NCBI GenBank assembly: GCA_030435675.1
Contig: CM059621.1
Span: 5,642,001 to 5,706,000 of the forward strand
Direction: 5' to 3'
DNA: 64,000 nt
Source of the DNA: Steinernema hermaphroditum
Lineage: Eukaryota > Nematoda > Chromadorea > Rhabditida > Steinernematidae
Position 1 is the first letter of the stretch. Every line of letters starts with the position of its first letter. The notes beneath the pieces were generated by a model. That model was not told the DNA's origin and did not search any database. It saw nothing but the letters and a program-made list of their open reading frames with translations. Positions 37,687 through 48,056 of this stretch are shown here, piece by piece. Both the position numbers and the translations under genes were made by a program.

Positions 37687-38744
37687 TCAGTACCTCAGAT
37701 GGGGCTTGTGCTTCTGGATGTGCCGCTCCAGTACCTCCCAGAACTTGCCCAGGTAAGCTCTGTCCAGATGCCGTTTCGTCTTCGACAGAGTGATGATGTT
37801 GACGTTCCACTTCGAGACGTTAGCGTCCACCTTGTCTCCGTCGTATTTGAGGTGGAAGGCGGCGACGTGACTAAAGATATCCGTCGGGTTCCCGTTCCAC
37901 CGCCAGCCTTTGAACTGCCAAGCTGGGCCCTAAACAGGATATGTTTAGAAGAGCAGAACAGGAGCAGAAATACCTGTACGAAGACGGCTACTACTCGATC
38001 CCAGTCGTCGTTGGACAGTTTCATCGGATTGTCGATTACACGGTAAGGCACCGTAACCCCGCCGTCCTTTTTTCGCTGGATGACAACCTCGGTCTCTCTT
38101 CGTTGGTTCCTCCGCTCTTCGTTTTTGACGTACTTCATCTCCTGAGGAACATTTATAAAATACGGAAAGAAACAAGAAGCGAACTTGAAGAATGTCCCGG
38201 ACGTTGAATGTCGTGATTAACGAAGATGCTGAGGCCGGGATGACGATGATCGGAGTGCGCGATGGTTTCTTCTTTGGAGTCGTCGCTGGAGGCGTTCGAT
38301 CGAGCGCAACCGACTGAAGGTGTCCAGTTTCCGAGGCTGAAGAAACACGTATCAACGGAAACATCAGAATATGGTCAACGAACTCTCAAACGAAAGCGAC
38401 TGATTGATGTCGAACTCGACGATCTCGCCGTCTTCGTACATTTCCTGGTCGTAGCGGCTATACTTGGCCGGACGCTTCTCCTCTTTCTCTTTCTCTTCGT
38501 TCTTCTGCTTTTGTCGCTCCTTCTCTTTATCCTGCTCTCGCCTCTCCGAAGACTGCGAAGGGCGCTTGTTTCTGATCTCCTCTCTGGCTTTCGTCATCAA
38601 TTCGTGGACGAATGAGAAGTCAATGTCGCCCATCAGTATGGAATCGTGGTCTTCCAGGACGCGCTCGATACTGGTCAGGTGACGAATTGTAGCCTTCGGC
38701 TTTTTGCTGTCGTCGTACTGCTGCCGATTCATGTCGGTTTGATG
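37687..38744 (-). CDS. cdc-73: Cdc73/parafibromin, C-terminal part (Paf1 complex subunit)
   Basis: Cdc73 is a subunit of the Paf1 complex, which travels with RNA polymerase II and promotes elongation and histone modification. Four exons join in phase (descending): 38744-38384, 38336-38185, 38141-37974 and 37929-37687, about 303 residues from the ATG at 38732. Family landmarks are [20 protein letters not shown] opening the C-terminal Ras-like domain, [11 protein letters not shown], the [20 protein letters not shown] core and the closing [15 protein letters not shown]. The earlier part has the conserved RYDQE segment. The roughly 200-residue N-terminal domain was not found upstream. The first exon begins at TTTTCAG followed 12 nt later by ATG, so either a trans-spliced truncated protein is made or N-terminal exons lie elsewhere. 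Confidence 0.92.
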
Positions 38745-39518
38745 CTGAAAATAAATCGAATGAGGTCATATATTTAGCGTACAATCGGTCATGTTTATCA
38801 CGGAATCAACTGAATTCAAGTGTTAAATCACTGACATTTATCACGAAATATCGCCAGTCACTACTACCGTAACGGACAAAGCTACTGCATTGGAATTTGA
38901 AACAAAATTCATCGAAACCATCGATTTGGGCGCGAAAAAAAAAGATTAAACTTCAACCAGTATAGAACGTGAATGTTTCGTTTTCAATAGTATAAAAATG
39001 AACAAAAGTAGCTCTAATAGCGGTAGAGATATTACGACGAGGCTAACCATTGAATAACAAGCAGAAGAGTTCCGGCGAGAAACGAAGTGAAAAATAGAAG
39101 AACAGGGTGAATGAAGCTGTATCGCACATGGATATCATTTCTCACGATGATCTCGACACGCTTACCCATTTGAACTCCATTCTTCCCATGTTCTTCCCAT
39201 AAATATCTACAACCTTTGGGAATGCTGGTTTCAACGAACATTCCCAAGGGTTGCAGGGGTGTGCACGCCGATTTGACCGCAATCAGGTGGGTATGTAAAG
39301 ATTTGGGCAGCGTTTGTGGCACTACACACTTTTTTGAACATGCGAACCCCAAAGGATTATGCTCGATACGACATTCATTTATGCAATAGACGTCAGCATT
39401 AGATATTCATGCAAAATCTTGTATCTTACAGAACTATTGTAGTCGTGTGGCATTATATAAAAGTCGCTGTAAAGTATTCAATTATCAGAAAAGCTACGAA
39501 ACAAATTCGAATTTTCAG
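38745..39518. other. Spacer upstream of cdc-73
   Basis: It contains a strong hairpin (15-bp arms at 39210-39224 and 39239-39253, 14 of 15 paired, 14-nt loop). A minus-strand frame at 39032-39352 ends in a hydrophobic segment. No Cdc73 N-terminal domain is recognisable here. Confidence 0.45.
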
Positions 39519-40004
39519 GGATTGCGCAACAGCTTAATTGCGACAGCCGCGATAAACCACCGCCGCCACACGCCCCTGAATGCGAGGACAGCGCGGCGCG
39601 GACGTCGCACTCGTCGATTTCGAAATCAGCTGATGGATGTGCGCCGCGCTAGTCATAGTCAGATTAAAAATCTCTTGGCAAAACGGCGAGTGCTCCCGCT
39701 ACGCCTTTCACGGCGTTGAGTTGAGGGGTCCTTCGACGCCTTCGGTCCCGCAGCGCCGATCGACTGTGACCGCGTCTGCTCCATCTGTTTCGCCCGCTCC
39801 TCCGAGAACTGAATCCTCGGCCACCTTCTCGAATCCCACAGCGCCAAAGCGACTTCCCTTCGCGCTTTCCGAAAGGCAAAGACCGTCTACACGGTGGCGC
39901 CAACGTCCACCTGCGAATTCTGTGCCGAGGCCACCTTCGCCTCGGACCATGACTTCTTCATCCGCGCGTGGAAGATTCATATCCGCGAAGGCGACGAGCT
40001 CGAT
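39519..40004 (+). CDS. Small Cys-containing protein, reading frame interrupted by TGA
   Basis: After an acceptor (GAATTTTCAG) the segment 39519-39638 reads QQLNCDSRDKPPPPHAPE and onward with C/G third positions. Splicing to 39721 keeps phase and leads into DCDRVCSIC, FARSSEN and, after a TGA at 39810-39812, ILGHLLESHSAKATS, then TSTCEFCAEATFASDHDFF and a TAG at 40002-40004. Two CxxC pairs with following His suggest a zinc-binding fold. AATAAA at 40167 fits a polyadenylation site. The internal TGA may mark a pseudogene, a base error or a short intron (39787-39849 would keep phase but has a weak acceptor). The 5' end was not found. Confidence 0.4.
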
Positions 40005-40212
40005 TAGAAGACGTTACAAGATGATTCTGGACGTACATGTAGAGGAAGGCACCGTCGGAGTTGGTGTTAATTACGATGCTCCGCTCGCCGCGGGATCCTA
40101 CAAAAACCGCTGATCTTAACCATCCCTTGGTACACGTAATATATAATTAATCGCTTTAATGTCTTCAATAAAAATTAGACTTTTAAGCAAGTTTACGGAA
40201 CTCATCCAGGCT

Positions 40213-41643
40213 TCAGTGATCCGTGGGTTCCATTTCCTCGACGGACTCCTTTGTTGCGCCACCTGTCACTTCTTTTTCTTCTCTTAATTCCTCTTCCTTA
40301 TCGTGTATGTCCTCCACTGAACCTTTCTTTTTCGCTTTGTTTCCAACAGTTAAACTAAACATAATCAATCAGTACGGGACACAGAAAAAAGGTAGAGCAC
40401 CTCGGCTGTGGTACGAAATCTCTGATACTCCGAACCTCCAATTCCTTCGCTTTCTTCTCCTCGATCTGGCTTTGCTGGACGCGCCTCTGCATGATCCTCG
40501 ACTTCGTATCGCATTCTTTGTCAATGCACTTCGATGTAACATAGTCGAGTTCGATAAAGATGCTTTCAGGACATTCTTCCTCAATCGCGTCAATCCTTGT
40601 AACCAGCTTCGGTTTGTTCAAAGTAACCTTGTCAGCTGGCGGGGGAGCGAATCGGATGTTTTGGATGTAGGCAAGACGTCCTGAGAGTTGCACGAAATTC
40701 GGCCGATCGGCAGGGTTTGCTTTCCAACAGGAAGCGATGATTTCACGAATGGGTCGTGGAGTGCGAATCGGAACTTTCACCATCTTGTTCTGTCGAATTT
40801 GAGTAGCAATCCACTTCGCCGGGTGCTCCGGCCACGGCTTGATGCCGTAATTGTAAATTTCGAAGCCGGACACCCCATATGCCCAAACATCGGATTTTGA
40901 AGTGAAGGGACCGTCCTTCTTGAGGGATTCTGGGGCCATCCATCGCACGGGCACTTGAGCGGAAGTTACTTTGCCGGAATCGACGTTCGGGGAACGACTG
41001 AGTCCGAAGTCAGCGATCTTCAGCTGTCCTGCCGAGGAAATAAGGACATTCCGCGTGGCAAGATCCCGGTGCACAATCAGTTTACTCTCGAGATACTTCA
41101 TTCCAGAGCAGATCTCTACCAGGTACATCACTCTTTCTGCAAGAATAATATTGAAACTACCGCATAACAAACCGCCATCTACCTGAATTAGAGATGCCTT
41201 CCCGGGAAGACTGTAGATGCACTTCGAGCGATCCACCGGGACAGTACTCCATGATTAGCATCGCAGCCTGAAAGTCCCGATGGTGGTCATCAACGCCCAG
41301 CAATTCATGAGGTTACCTTCTCCAACGAAACTCCAAAGAATTCGATGACGTGCGTATGGTGCATGAGGGACATAATCATCGCCTCGTTGCTCATCTCGTT
41401 CAGCGACATTTCGTCCCTCGTTTGGTCGTCACCTGTCATGGTGCTGGTCGAAATCGAGTGCGTTGCCGACCTCCTGATCGTCGCTTTCGACATTTTCACC
41501 GCCACTATCAAATTCTTCCTCTTCCGTTGGAGTGTGCCTAAGTACACGTCGGCGAAATTTCCAGTGCCGATCGGTTTCTGTTTGTCCTTCGCCAGCTTCA
41601 CGTGGGACGACCTGATCAGCCACTGTTCGGGAACTTGCTGCAT
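40213..41643 (-). CDS. Nematode Fer/Fps-like tyrosine kinase, kinase domain only
   Basis: A protein tyrosine kinase of 429 residues from the ATG at 41643. The four exons (descending) are 41643-41317, 41267-41183, 41136-40401 and 40354-40213, all in phase. Visible motifs: glycine loop GTGNFADVYLG (about 26-36), the VAVK lysine (about 50), HRDLATRN (about 160-167), DFG (about 180-182), VPVRWMAPES, and the PWPEHPAKWIATQIRQNKM / CWKANPADRPNF segments typical of the nematode-expanded Fer-like group. The C-terminus is a Lys/Glu-rich tail. Oddities: no SH2 domain is evident before the kinase domain, although most of this group carry one, and the activation loop between DFGLSR and VPVRW has no Tyr. 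It is divergent from nst-1 about 450 bp away and convergent with the small gene at 39.5-40.0 kb. Confidence 0.88.
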
Positions 41644-42096
41644 CGCGCCGATGAACGAAAGAAGACGCTCCGTCCTCGGCTCTCAGCAACCGCCTCGCAG
41701 ACCGTATCACTCCGAAATGGGAAACGCGAGCATTTGCTCGACGTCGGCATGTCTGAAACGGTGGGTGAAATGATACAAGAACGGGTTGGAATACTGCACT
41801 CTTGAGCGAATATAACATCATCGCAACACGCTACAGAGATATATGGTACACTCCCCACCACTTGGCCAATAAGCTTTGTGACACTTGAAACGCTTGACAA
41901 GCCCGGACAACGATAGTACCGTACTCTCGCGCGTGCCGCTCAGGCAACACATTTTTTGTCATTGCTCTCCCCGGAGAATTGGTTTTCGTTTTTTTCTTTT
42001 CGTTATTTACCTCAAATTAGCCGTGCGTAAAATTGAGTCGTTATACAGTGCTGTGTGTATTTCAGAGTGTAACACTTCCCGCTTCACGCTTCCAAC
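41644..42096. promoter_or_regulatory. Shared upstream region of the kinase gene and nst-1
   Basis: A 453-bp divergent intergenic interval. The kinase-proximal half (41644-41820) is GC-rich with open minus-strand frames that do not resemble an SH2 domain; the nst-1 half is T-rich. No specific binding site is identified. Confidence 0.4.
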
Positions 42097-44157
42097 ATGG
42101 CGAAGATGTGTCTGAGTATGTTCTGACTCGTTTTTGGGACCATGTTATTTTCTGCTTGTTTTAGAGAAGGCCAGTAAGCGCATGACATGCCGCAAACGCT
42201 ACAAGATAGAAAGGAAAGTGCGCGAGCACAATCGCAAGGTGAAAAAGGAAAACAAGAACAAAAGTAGGTTGTGACTATTTGTAACTCAACATGTTTTGGT
42301 GATTATTTCAGAGCACAAGACCAGCAACAAACCGATTTCAGTTCCTAACAAGTGCCCTTTCAAGGAGGAAGTTTTGATGCAAGCGGAGCGTGCTCGCGAG
42401 CAGATAGAGGAGCAAAAGCGTGTTCAGAAAGAGCTGGCCAAGGAGCGTCGTGCTGAGAAACGCAAATTGGAATGTGATAACCTTGATGAATTGCAGCAGA
42501 AGATTGCTCGATCAGTAAGCGCTCAGTCGAATGTGCTTGATATATATGTTTGTCCGTAGACTGAAGAATTCGAACAGAAGCTGAGTCAGCAATCATCGGA
42601 GGTCGCTCCTTCCGATCAGCTTAACGACAAATCGGTTAAGGCTTACGCCAGCGAAGTTCGCAAGCTTGTTGAAAGCGCTGACATTATTATCGAAGTGTTG
42701 GATGCCCGTGACCCACTCGGAAGTAGAAGCAAATCCATTGAAGAAAGTGTGTTGAAAAGCGGAAAGCGGTTAGTGCTTCTGCTCAACAAGATTGACCTGA
42801 TCCCGAAAGCGAACGTGAAGGAATGGCTGTCGTATCTCCGCAGGCAATTCCCTACAATCGCTTTCAAAGCATCCACTCAGGAACAAAGCCAGAAATTGGG
42901 ACGTTACAGTTATGCAAACCTCAACGCGGATACTTCGAAGTGTATTGGTGCAAATTTGGTTATGAGCTTGTTGGCTAATTACTGCAGAAATAAGGATATC
43001 AAAACATCTGTTCGGGTTGGAGTTATCGGTTAGTATCAACACGTTGTCTCCTATGTTCTTAGTCTTTTTCAGGCTATCCAAATGTGGGAAAAAGTAGTGT
43101 TATCAATAGCTTGAAGCGTATGCGTGCTTGCGAAGTGGGAGCTACACCTGGTCTCACCAAGTACTTATTACTATGTCATATGTCCTTTAAAATACGACTT
43201 GTTTAGGCAACTTCAGGAGATCGAATTGGACAAACACATTCGCCTTATCGATTCCCCCGGTGTTGTATTAGAGGCTAAGGACAAGCTCGACACTGTCGAG
43301 ATTGCGTTGAAAAATGCTGTCCGCATTGAAGCCCTGGAGGATCCCGTTGCACCGGTGCAAGCCATTCTACGCAGATGTTCCGTTGAGACTTTGATGAAGC
43401 ACTACAAGATGCCGGAATTCCGGGAATGCGATCAGTTTTTGGCTTTAGTTGCCAGGAAAATGGGAAAGCTGTCTAAGGGCGGTCGGCCAAACATGAATGC
43501 TGCGGCCAAGCAGGTTCGTAAAAAACTTCATTGTGTTCTTGATGAGGTTGTCTTTTTAGGTTCTGATTGACTGGAACAGCGGTAAGCTGCGTTACTATAC
43601 TACTCCCCCTGAGACTGCTGGAGCGGATGATGTGTCGTGTCCAGTGGAATTGGTTTCTCAGTTCTCCAAGGAATTCGACCTAGATGTTCTTGATGGTGAA
43701 CTGTCTGCACTGGTTGAAGGTATGCACTTCTCACTTGCCATATACTTAACCTTAAATTGCATAGGTCTCGATGAAGCTATGGATGTCCAACCAATTGCTT
43801 ATGATGTATCGAAATCGCTAGATAATGACGAGGAAGCAATGGAAACAGAAAATGATAAATTTGTCGTCACTGGGTCGAAGGAAAAAAGCAGAGACAAAAC
43901 TCAAAGTGCCGAGGTAGACATGATGCCAAAATCCCTCGAAATTGATGGAAATGTTCAAATAAACCGAGCTGTAAAAAAAGTTGTAAAGAAGAACAAAAAG
44001 CGTCAGGCCAAGATCGGTATGTTGTACACAATTTGATCCTGTATTTAGTGTGACGCTTGTAGCAAAGAAAGCTGATGCCGCGCTCGATGAGCTTGACATG
44101 GATGTCATGAATGTCGACAGCAACCAAGACTACGATTTCGCTGTCTTGGATAACTAA
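42097..44157 (+). CDS. nst-1: Nucleostemin/GNL3-type nucleolar GTPase
   Basis: A circularly permuted GTPase of the nucleolus needed for large ribosomal subunit maturation and cell proliferation. Nine exons join in phase: 42097-42115, 42165-42263, 42312-42514, 42560-43028, 43073-43160, 43207-43513, 43560-43719, 43765-44016 and 44063-44157, giving 563 residues. The N-terminus ([19 protein letters not shown]) is the basic nucleostemin start, followed by a coiled-coil-like charged region. The G motifs occur in permuted order: NKID (about 183-186), GYPNVGKSS (about 264-272), DSPG (about 309-312). [12 protein letters not shown] precedes them. The C-terminal third is acidic then basic. All catalytic motifs are intact. 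Confidence 0.96.
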
Positions 44158-44536
44158 CGTTGTTGCTGTTCTTATTATTGTTACTCATATTGTTATCTGC
44201 TTTCAAAAGTTTGGCATTGATAAATGTCGTTGTTGGTATGCTTGAGGTTTGGAGTGTATACAATTGCATTGGGGGCAGGGATTACGTCCTTTGTGTGCCT
44301 TTTCCAGTCTACGTGACTACTGCGGCACCCTAGACCGAGGCCAAGCCGTGCCCACTCACTGCCTTTCTAAACCAACCCTTAGGCAAGCCCTTCATTTAGC
44401 CTTGTCTGTGTATCGTTCGCACTGCACTACAAGAGGAATGCCGTTAATCCCGGTTTCAGTGCATATGTGTAAATTCTCGGTTAAAAAACCAACAGATTAA
44501 AGAGCTAGATTTTATCTACGCATTAACACTCGCACT

Positions 44537-46469
44537 CTAGTAGTATTCATAACCATTTGGCGCTCTAATATCCACCAACTCGAAGGGAACGCCGCGAAGA
44601 AGCTGCGGTCCCGGGAGATCTCCGTAGGCCTCGACGTTGAAGTTCGTGTCCGCGGCCAACGCCCTCCTTCTCACATGCTCATAAAGGCAGAAGTAGGCAC
44701 CGGGCTGGACGGAAAAGTACAGTTTGTGAGCAACCAGCTCGGGTCTGATGCCCAACATAGGCAAATCGGCAACTCCAAAGACACAGGAGCCTGACGTGAA
44801 CTTCCCTAAAACAACTTCTCTTTTAAAGCTAATGGCACAAATGGTCCAGTACCATGACATCTGCTCCTTGTTTTTCGCTCGTACCAGATTTGGTATCGCG
44901 AAATGTAATATTTCTCGGGCTTATACACTCCATACTTGTTGTCCTTCTTTACAGTTCTGTTGCTCGGGTGCTTGTGGTCCCACTCGCCCGTCAATTTCTG
45001 TTTCCACAAGGCAGCGTCGAAGCCACCGGGCATCGGAATTTCCTTCGGATTACCGGCGATGGTCGCCCAGAAAGACTCATCAGGGCAAATGGTACTTTTG
45101 AGATAGTCGTAAAGCTCTTGGACCTTAGGATTGGAAACCATAAAGTTCGCTGATTCTCGGCTGAACGTTGAAGAAAGGCTTGACTTCCAGAGGGTCAGAG
45201 GCGGCATTGCGTGGTGCTAAACGGTATCCTGATGATGGTGATGAGTGAGAAAGAGTAAACCTTGTATCGGTAGTTCTCTAAGTCGTATATTCCGGCATTG
45301 AACGACCCATTCATCTGCTTGAATATCCTAACCATTTCTAGGTTTGTTTTTAGTGGTAAATCGACTCCACTTAGGTACTGAAATTCTCAATTAAGCAAAG
45401 GGAAGAATCGCCTTCCTCCAGGAGATAAAGCACCTTTGAGAGTAGGAGGTATCACATCAAAACAGTAAGAGGACAAGTACGCTTGAATGAAGAATGTCTA
45501 ATCATCATACCTGGTAATACTTCCAGTCGGATTGCAAACGCGCCAAATATTGAACACATCCATACACTCCTCTCAACACCGAGAAATCACACCAACGCAC
45601 TTTTGTGGTCATCTAAACACCTCCGTTTCCTTTTAGAATTGAGCTTCTCTCACCATAACAAAAATGTTTGGAAAGCAATCCGCCAGCATGTACATCTGCC
45701 TCTGAAAGTCGTCGCTTGCGCCTCCATCGATTGCGATGCAGAACTGATTTTGCGGCTGATAGAGGGCACTCAGAAGAAAAAGAATCTTAACGACGTAAAT
45801 GGAGCTATCACATGGTCAAAGCCACGCTACCTGCACGGGATTGTCATGGACGAGCATACTGAAAGCCAGAGGAAATTCGTACTCTTCCTGCGATAGTGGT
45901 TTGTCGAAGAGTCCGAAAGTCTTCTTTATTGCTTGGCATCTGAAGTATCATAGAGAACGCTATACAAGCTATACTCCTGTTTATTTTATGCTATGCTTAT
46001 GCTCTAGCTGGAATTTCATATAGCTATGAATTTCATAGCTCTATGACAGGAGGGCAACTAGACTTAGGATGACATTAGCCATAACTCACATATTAGGCTG
46101 CTCCCCGAAACTCTGCCAGTAGAGCTTCTCGTCGAAGTTCCACGTTTCGGCGACGTTGAGCCGTTTGCTCTTCATACTGATGATATCTTCACATTCCACC
46201 TTGCTTCTGTAGGAGGGAACGCTGTCGATCACCGTTTCAAATGCTTTCCGCGCCTCCTCGAGATTCATCAGATCAACAAATTTCGGTTTCTCAGTAGTTG
46301 GTACCTCTGTGATGTTCGGAGATGCCGTATTGGCACGATGCTGTCTGATCGTAAATGTAGGGAAACAAATTGCAACAGAAACTCACCTGTTCATTTCAAT
46401 GAACACAAGAACGACAGCAGTGGCGCTGAGAATCGCGAGGACAATGCGAAGGTGGAATAGCAGCGTCAT
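44537..46469 (-). CDS. GT14 glycosyltransferase (core-2/I-branching type), paralogue A
   Basis: Predicted type II Golgi enzyme that adds beta-1,6-GlcNAc (or Xyl in related members) to glycans. Eight exons (descending) are 46469-46387, 46344-46090, 45939-45831, 45785-45654, 45612-45511, 45377-45261, 45216-44853 and 44805-44537, all phase-consistent, 476 residues. There is a short cytosolic N-terminus and a membrane anchor at about residues 6-25. GT14 landmarks follow: EFPLAFSMLVHDN, YQPQNQFCIAIDGG, SDWKYYQYLSGVDLPLKTN, NGSFNAG, SRESANF and CPDESFWATIAGNP, then MPGGFD and the C-terminal PELVAHKLYF. Substrate cannot be told from sequence. It shares exon sizes 109/132/102/117/269 with paralogue B. 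Confidence 0.92.
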
Positions 46470-47147
46470 GGCAGGTGACGAGAAGAAAGCTCTGTGGATG
46501 ATGGCGAATCAGAGCAGCGAAATAGTAGCGGAGTCGTCGCGTACGCCAACACTAAAACTGTACGCCAGCCGGATGATTTGAATAATAGTGATATTGTTTT
46601 GAGAGTCGGGGTCATCGACCAACTGATTTCTGGGGTGTCTGCTGGCTGACACTTTCTACGTCACGCTCTGCAGTGTTTCTTGGCTGAGCGTTCTTGAAGA
46701 TTAAGATGTCGAGCGTGGTCCTTTTTGCTCACAAGTAAAATAAGCCGACACATCGGATACTATGCCCTTGTATGTGTGTTCTTGATGCAAACGTATGTAC
46801 TTTAGACTGTGAAGATTATAGATCATTCGCCTACATTTATTGTGGGAGAGTAGGTCTTGCAAGCTTAACGCCTACTCAAAGCTACTATCGTGTTGAATGC
46901 AGGGTGATCCTTGCTCGAGAAGACCGGGAAGAATGGTCTCGGATCAGTCCAAATTTTTCTTCTTGCCGTGGGCAGGGGCCCAGTCATGCTGGAACCTCCT
47001 TTCAAAGTTTGTTGAATTCTCCTACGTCTATGGAGTCAGGATGTCCGACAGAAATCAATTCTTGATAAGGTTCCGCGTTGACATGAGCGTCCTCTTCTTT
47101 GCCTTAAGAACGCATCATGAATTTGATATTTATCACGCCGTACCTGG
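46470..47147. other. Spacer with possible mariner remnant
   Basis: On the minus strand around 46930-47050 a broken frame reads RRFQHDWAPAHGKKKN, reminiscent of the QQD.APAH motif of mariner transposases, with stops on both sides. It sits directly next to the RTE fragment. Weak evidence. Confidence 0.3.
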
Positions 47148-47385
47148 ACTCTCAATCCGTTGCACGATTGTCTTGGTGAGCAGCTTGTATATCACGGATA
47201 GGAGCGAGATGGGCCTGCAGTTCTTGATCAGCAGTGGATCTCCTTTCTTGTACAGGAGCACAGTCGAGGCATCCGCCATCTTCTCGGGAACTTTGCAGCA
47301 TCGTAGGCACCTGTTAAAAATGTCGGTCAGAGCCTCTGACTCAGAGGGCGAAGAATCTCGCCCAATTTAAGCATTCCCAATTTAA
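47148..47385 (-). pseudogene. RTE-type reverse transcriptase fragment (decayed)
   Basis: The minus strand encodes ALTDIFNRCLRCCKVPEKM and then the hallmark RTE segment with KKGDPLLIKNCRPISLLSVI and YKLLTKTIVQRIE (RT motif 1-2 region), ending abruptly at a stop. Just upstream, the sequence matching the preceding RT region is out of frame (LKLGEILRPLSQ). Only this small internal piece remains. It comes from a different part of the pol gene than the 13-kb copy. Confidence 0.8.
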
Positions 47386-48056
47386 GCAGGTCTTCATCTT
47401 CTTCAGCACTAGATGCAAGGCCGTCAGGTTATGGCTTGCTGTCGGTATTTGGTCATCCGAGATCAGAAACCGAGACCACAGTGACGAGACCCCACTATGT
47501 GTCTGTTTAGTTTGGAGTGATCTTGAATGAACGACTTAAACTTAAGTTCGTTATTTTATAAAACACGAACTTTTTTTGCGAGAAAATTAACTAGGGCCAG
47601 AAAATCTCGAAAACGGTTTCTAGAAATCACATTCTGCCGATTCTTACTTGCTTTACGTTGTTTAAATGAATGGATTCTACAATAAATTGCGCATCCTCCA
47701 ACTCGCTTACGCCAGCTCTCGATAATCACATTATCATTTCGATTGGATGCAGCGTTACAAACACACATCTGTTTCTCCAGCTCTATTTTCTGTGCTATAG
47801 GTCACAAAAACAAACATCGAACTCCAGCTCAACTCTGAATGATCAACGAGCAAAACTGTTTACTGGCACTTTCAAGGTCAGAAAGGACTTTGTTGTTCTC
47901 GTCATGGTCTATAAATAATCGTTCTATTTTCAGGTGCACAAGCTGTTTAGTGCTGGTTTTATTCTAAATAATCGATTCCCGAATATCAGAGATGAGCATC
48001 ATATTTCCAGTGAAAAACGTCGCGTAATTCAGTGATCGGCCTTAAACTGTTTGATG
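47386..48056. other. Intergenic, no gene
   Basis: AT-rich DNA between the RTE fragment and the 3' end of paralogue B. Nothing is recognised. Confidence 0.5.

Noticed and set aside
39032..39352. Minus-strand 106-codon frame with a C-terminal hydrophobic segment, possible tail-anchored protein
   Set aside because: It overlaps the 39.2-kb hairpin, has an internal consensus donor (GGTAAGCG) and no family signal; not supported enough to call a gene.
39810..39812. TGA as a selenocysteine codon
   Set aside because: No SECIS element could be evaluated, and nematodes have very few selenoproteins; mutation, error or a short intron is more likely.
39659..39980. Minus-strand frames opposite the Cys-rich small gene
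   Set aside because: Codon third-position bias and the CxxC motifs support the plus strand; the minus frames are Arg/Gly-rich composition artefacts.
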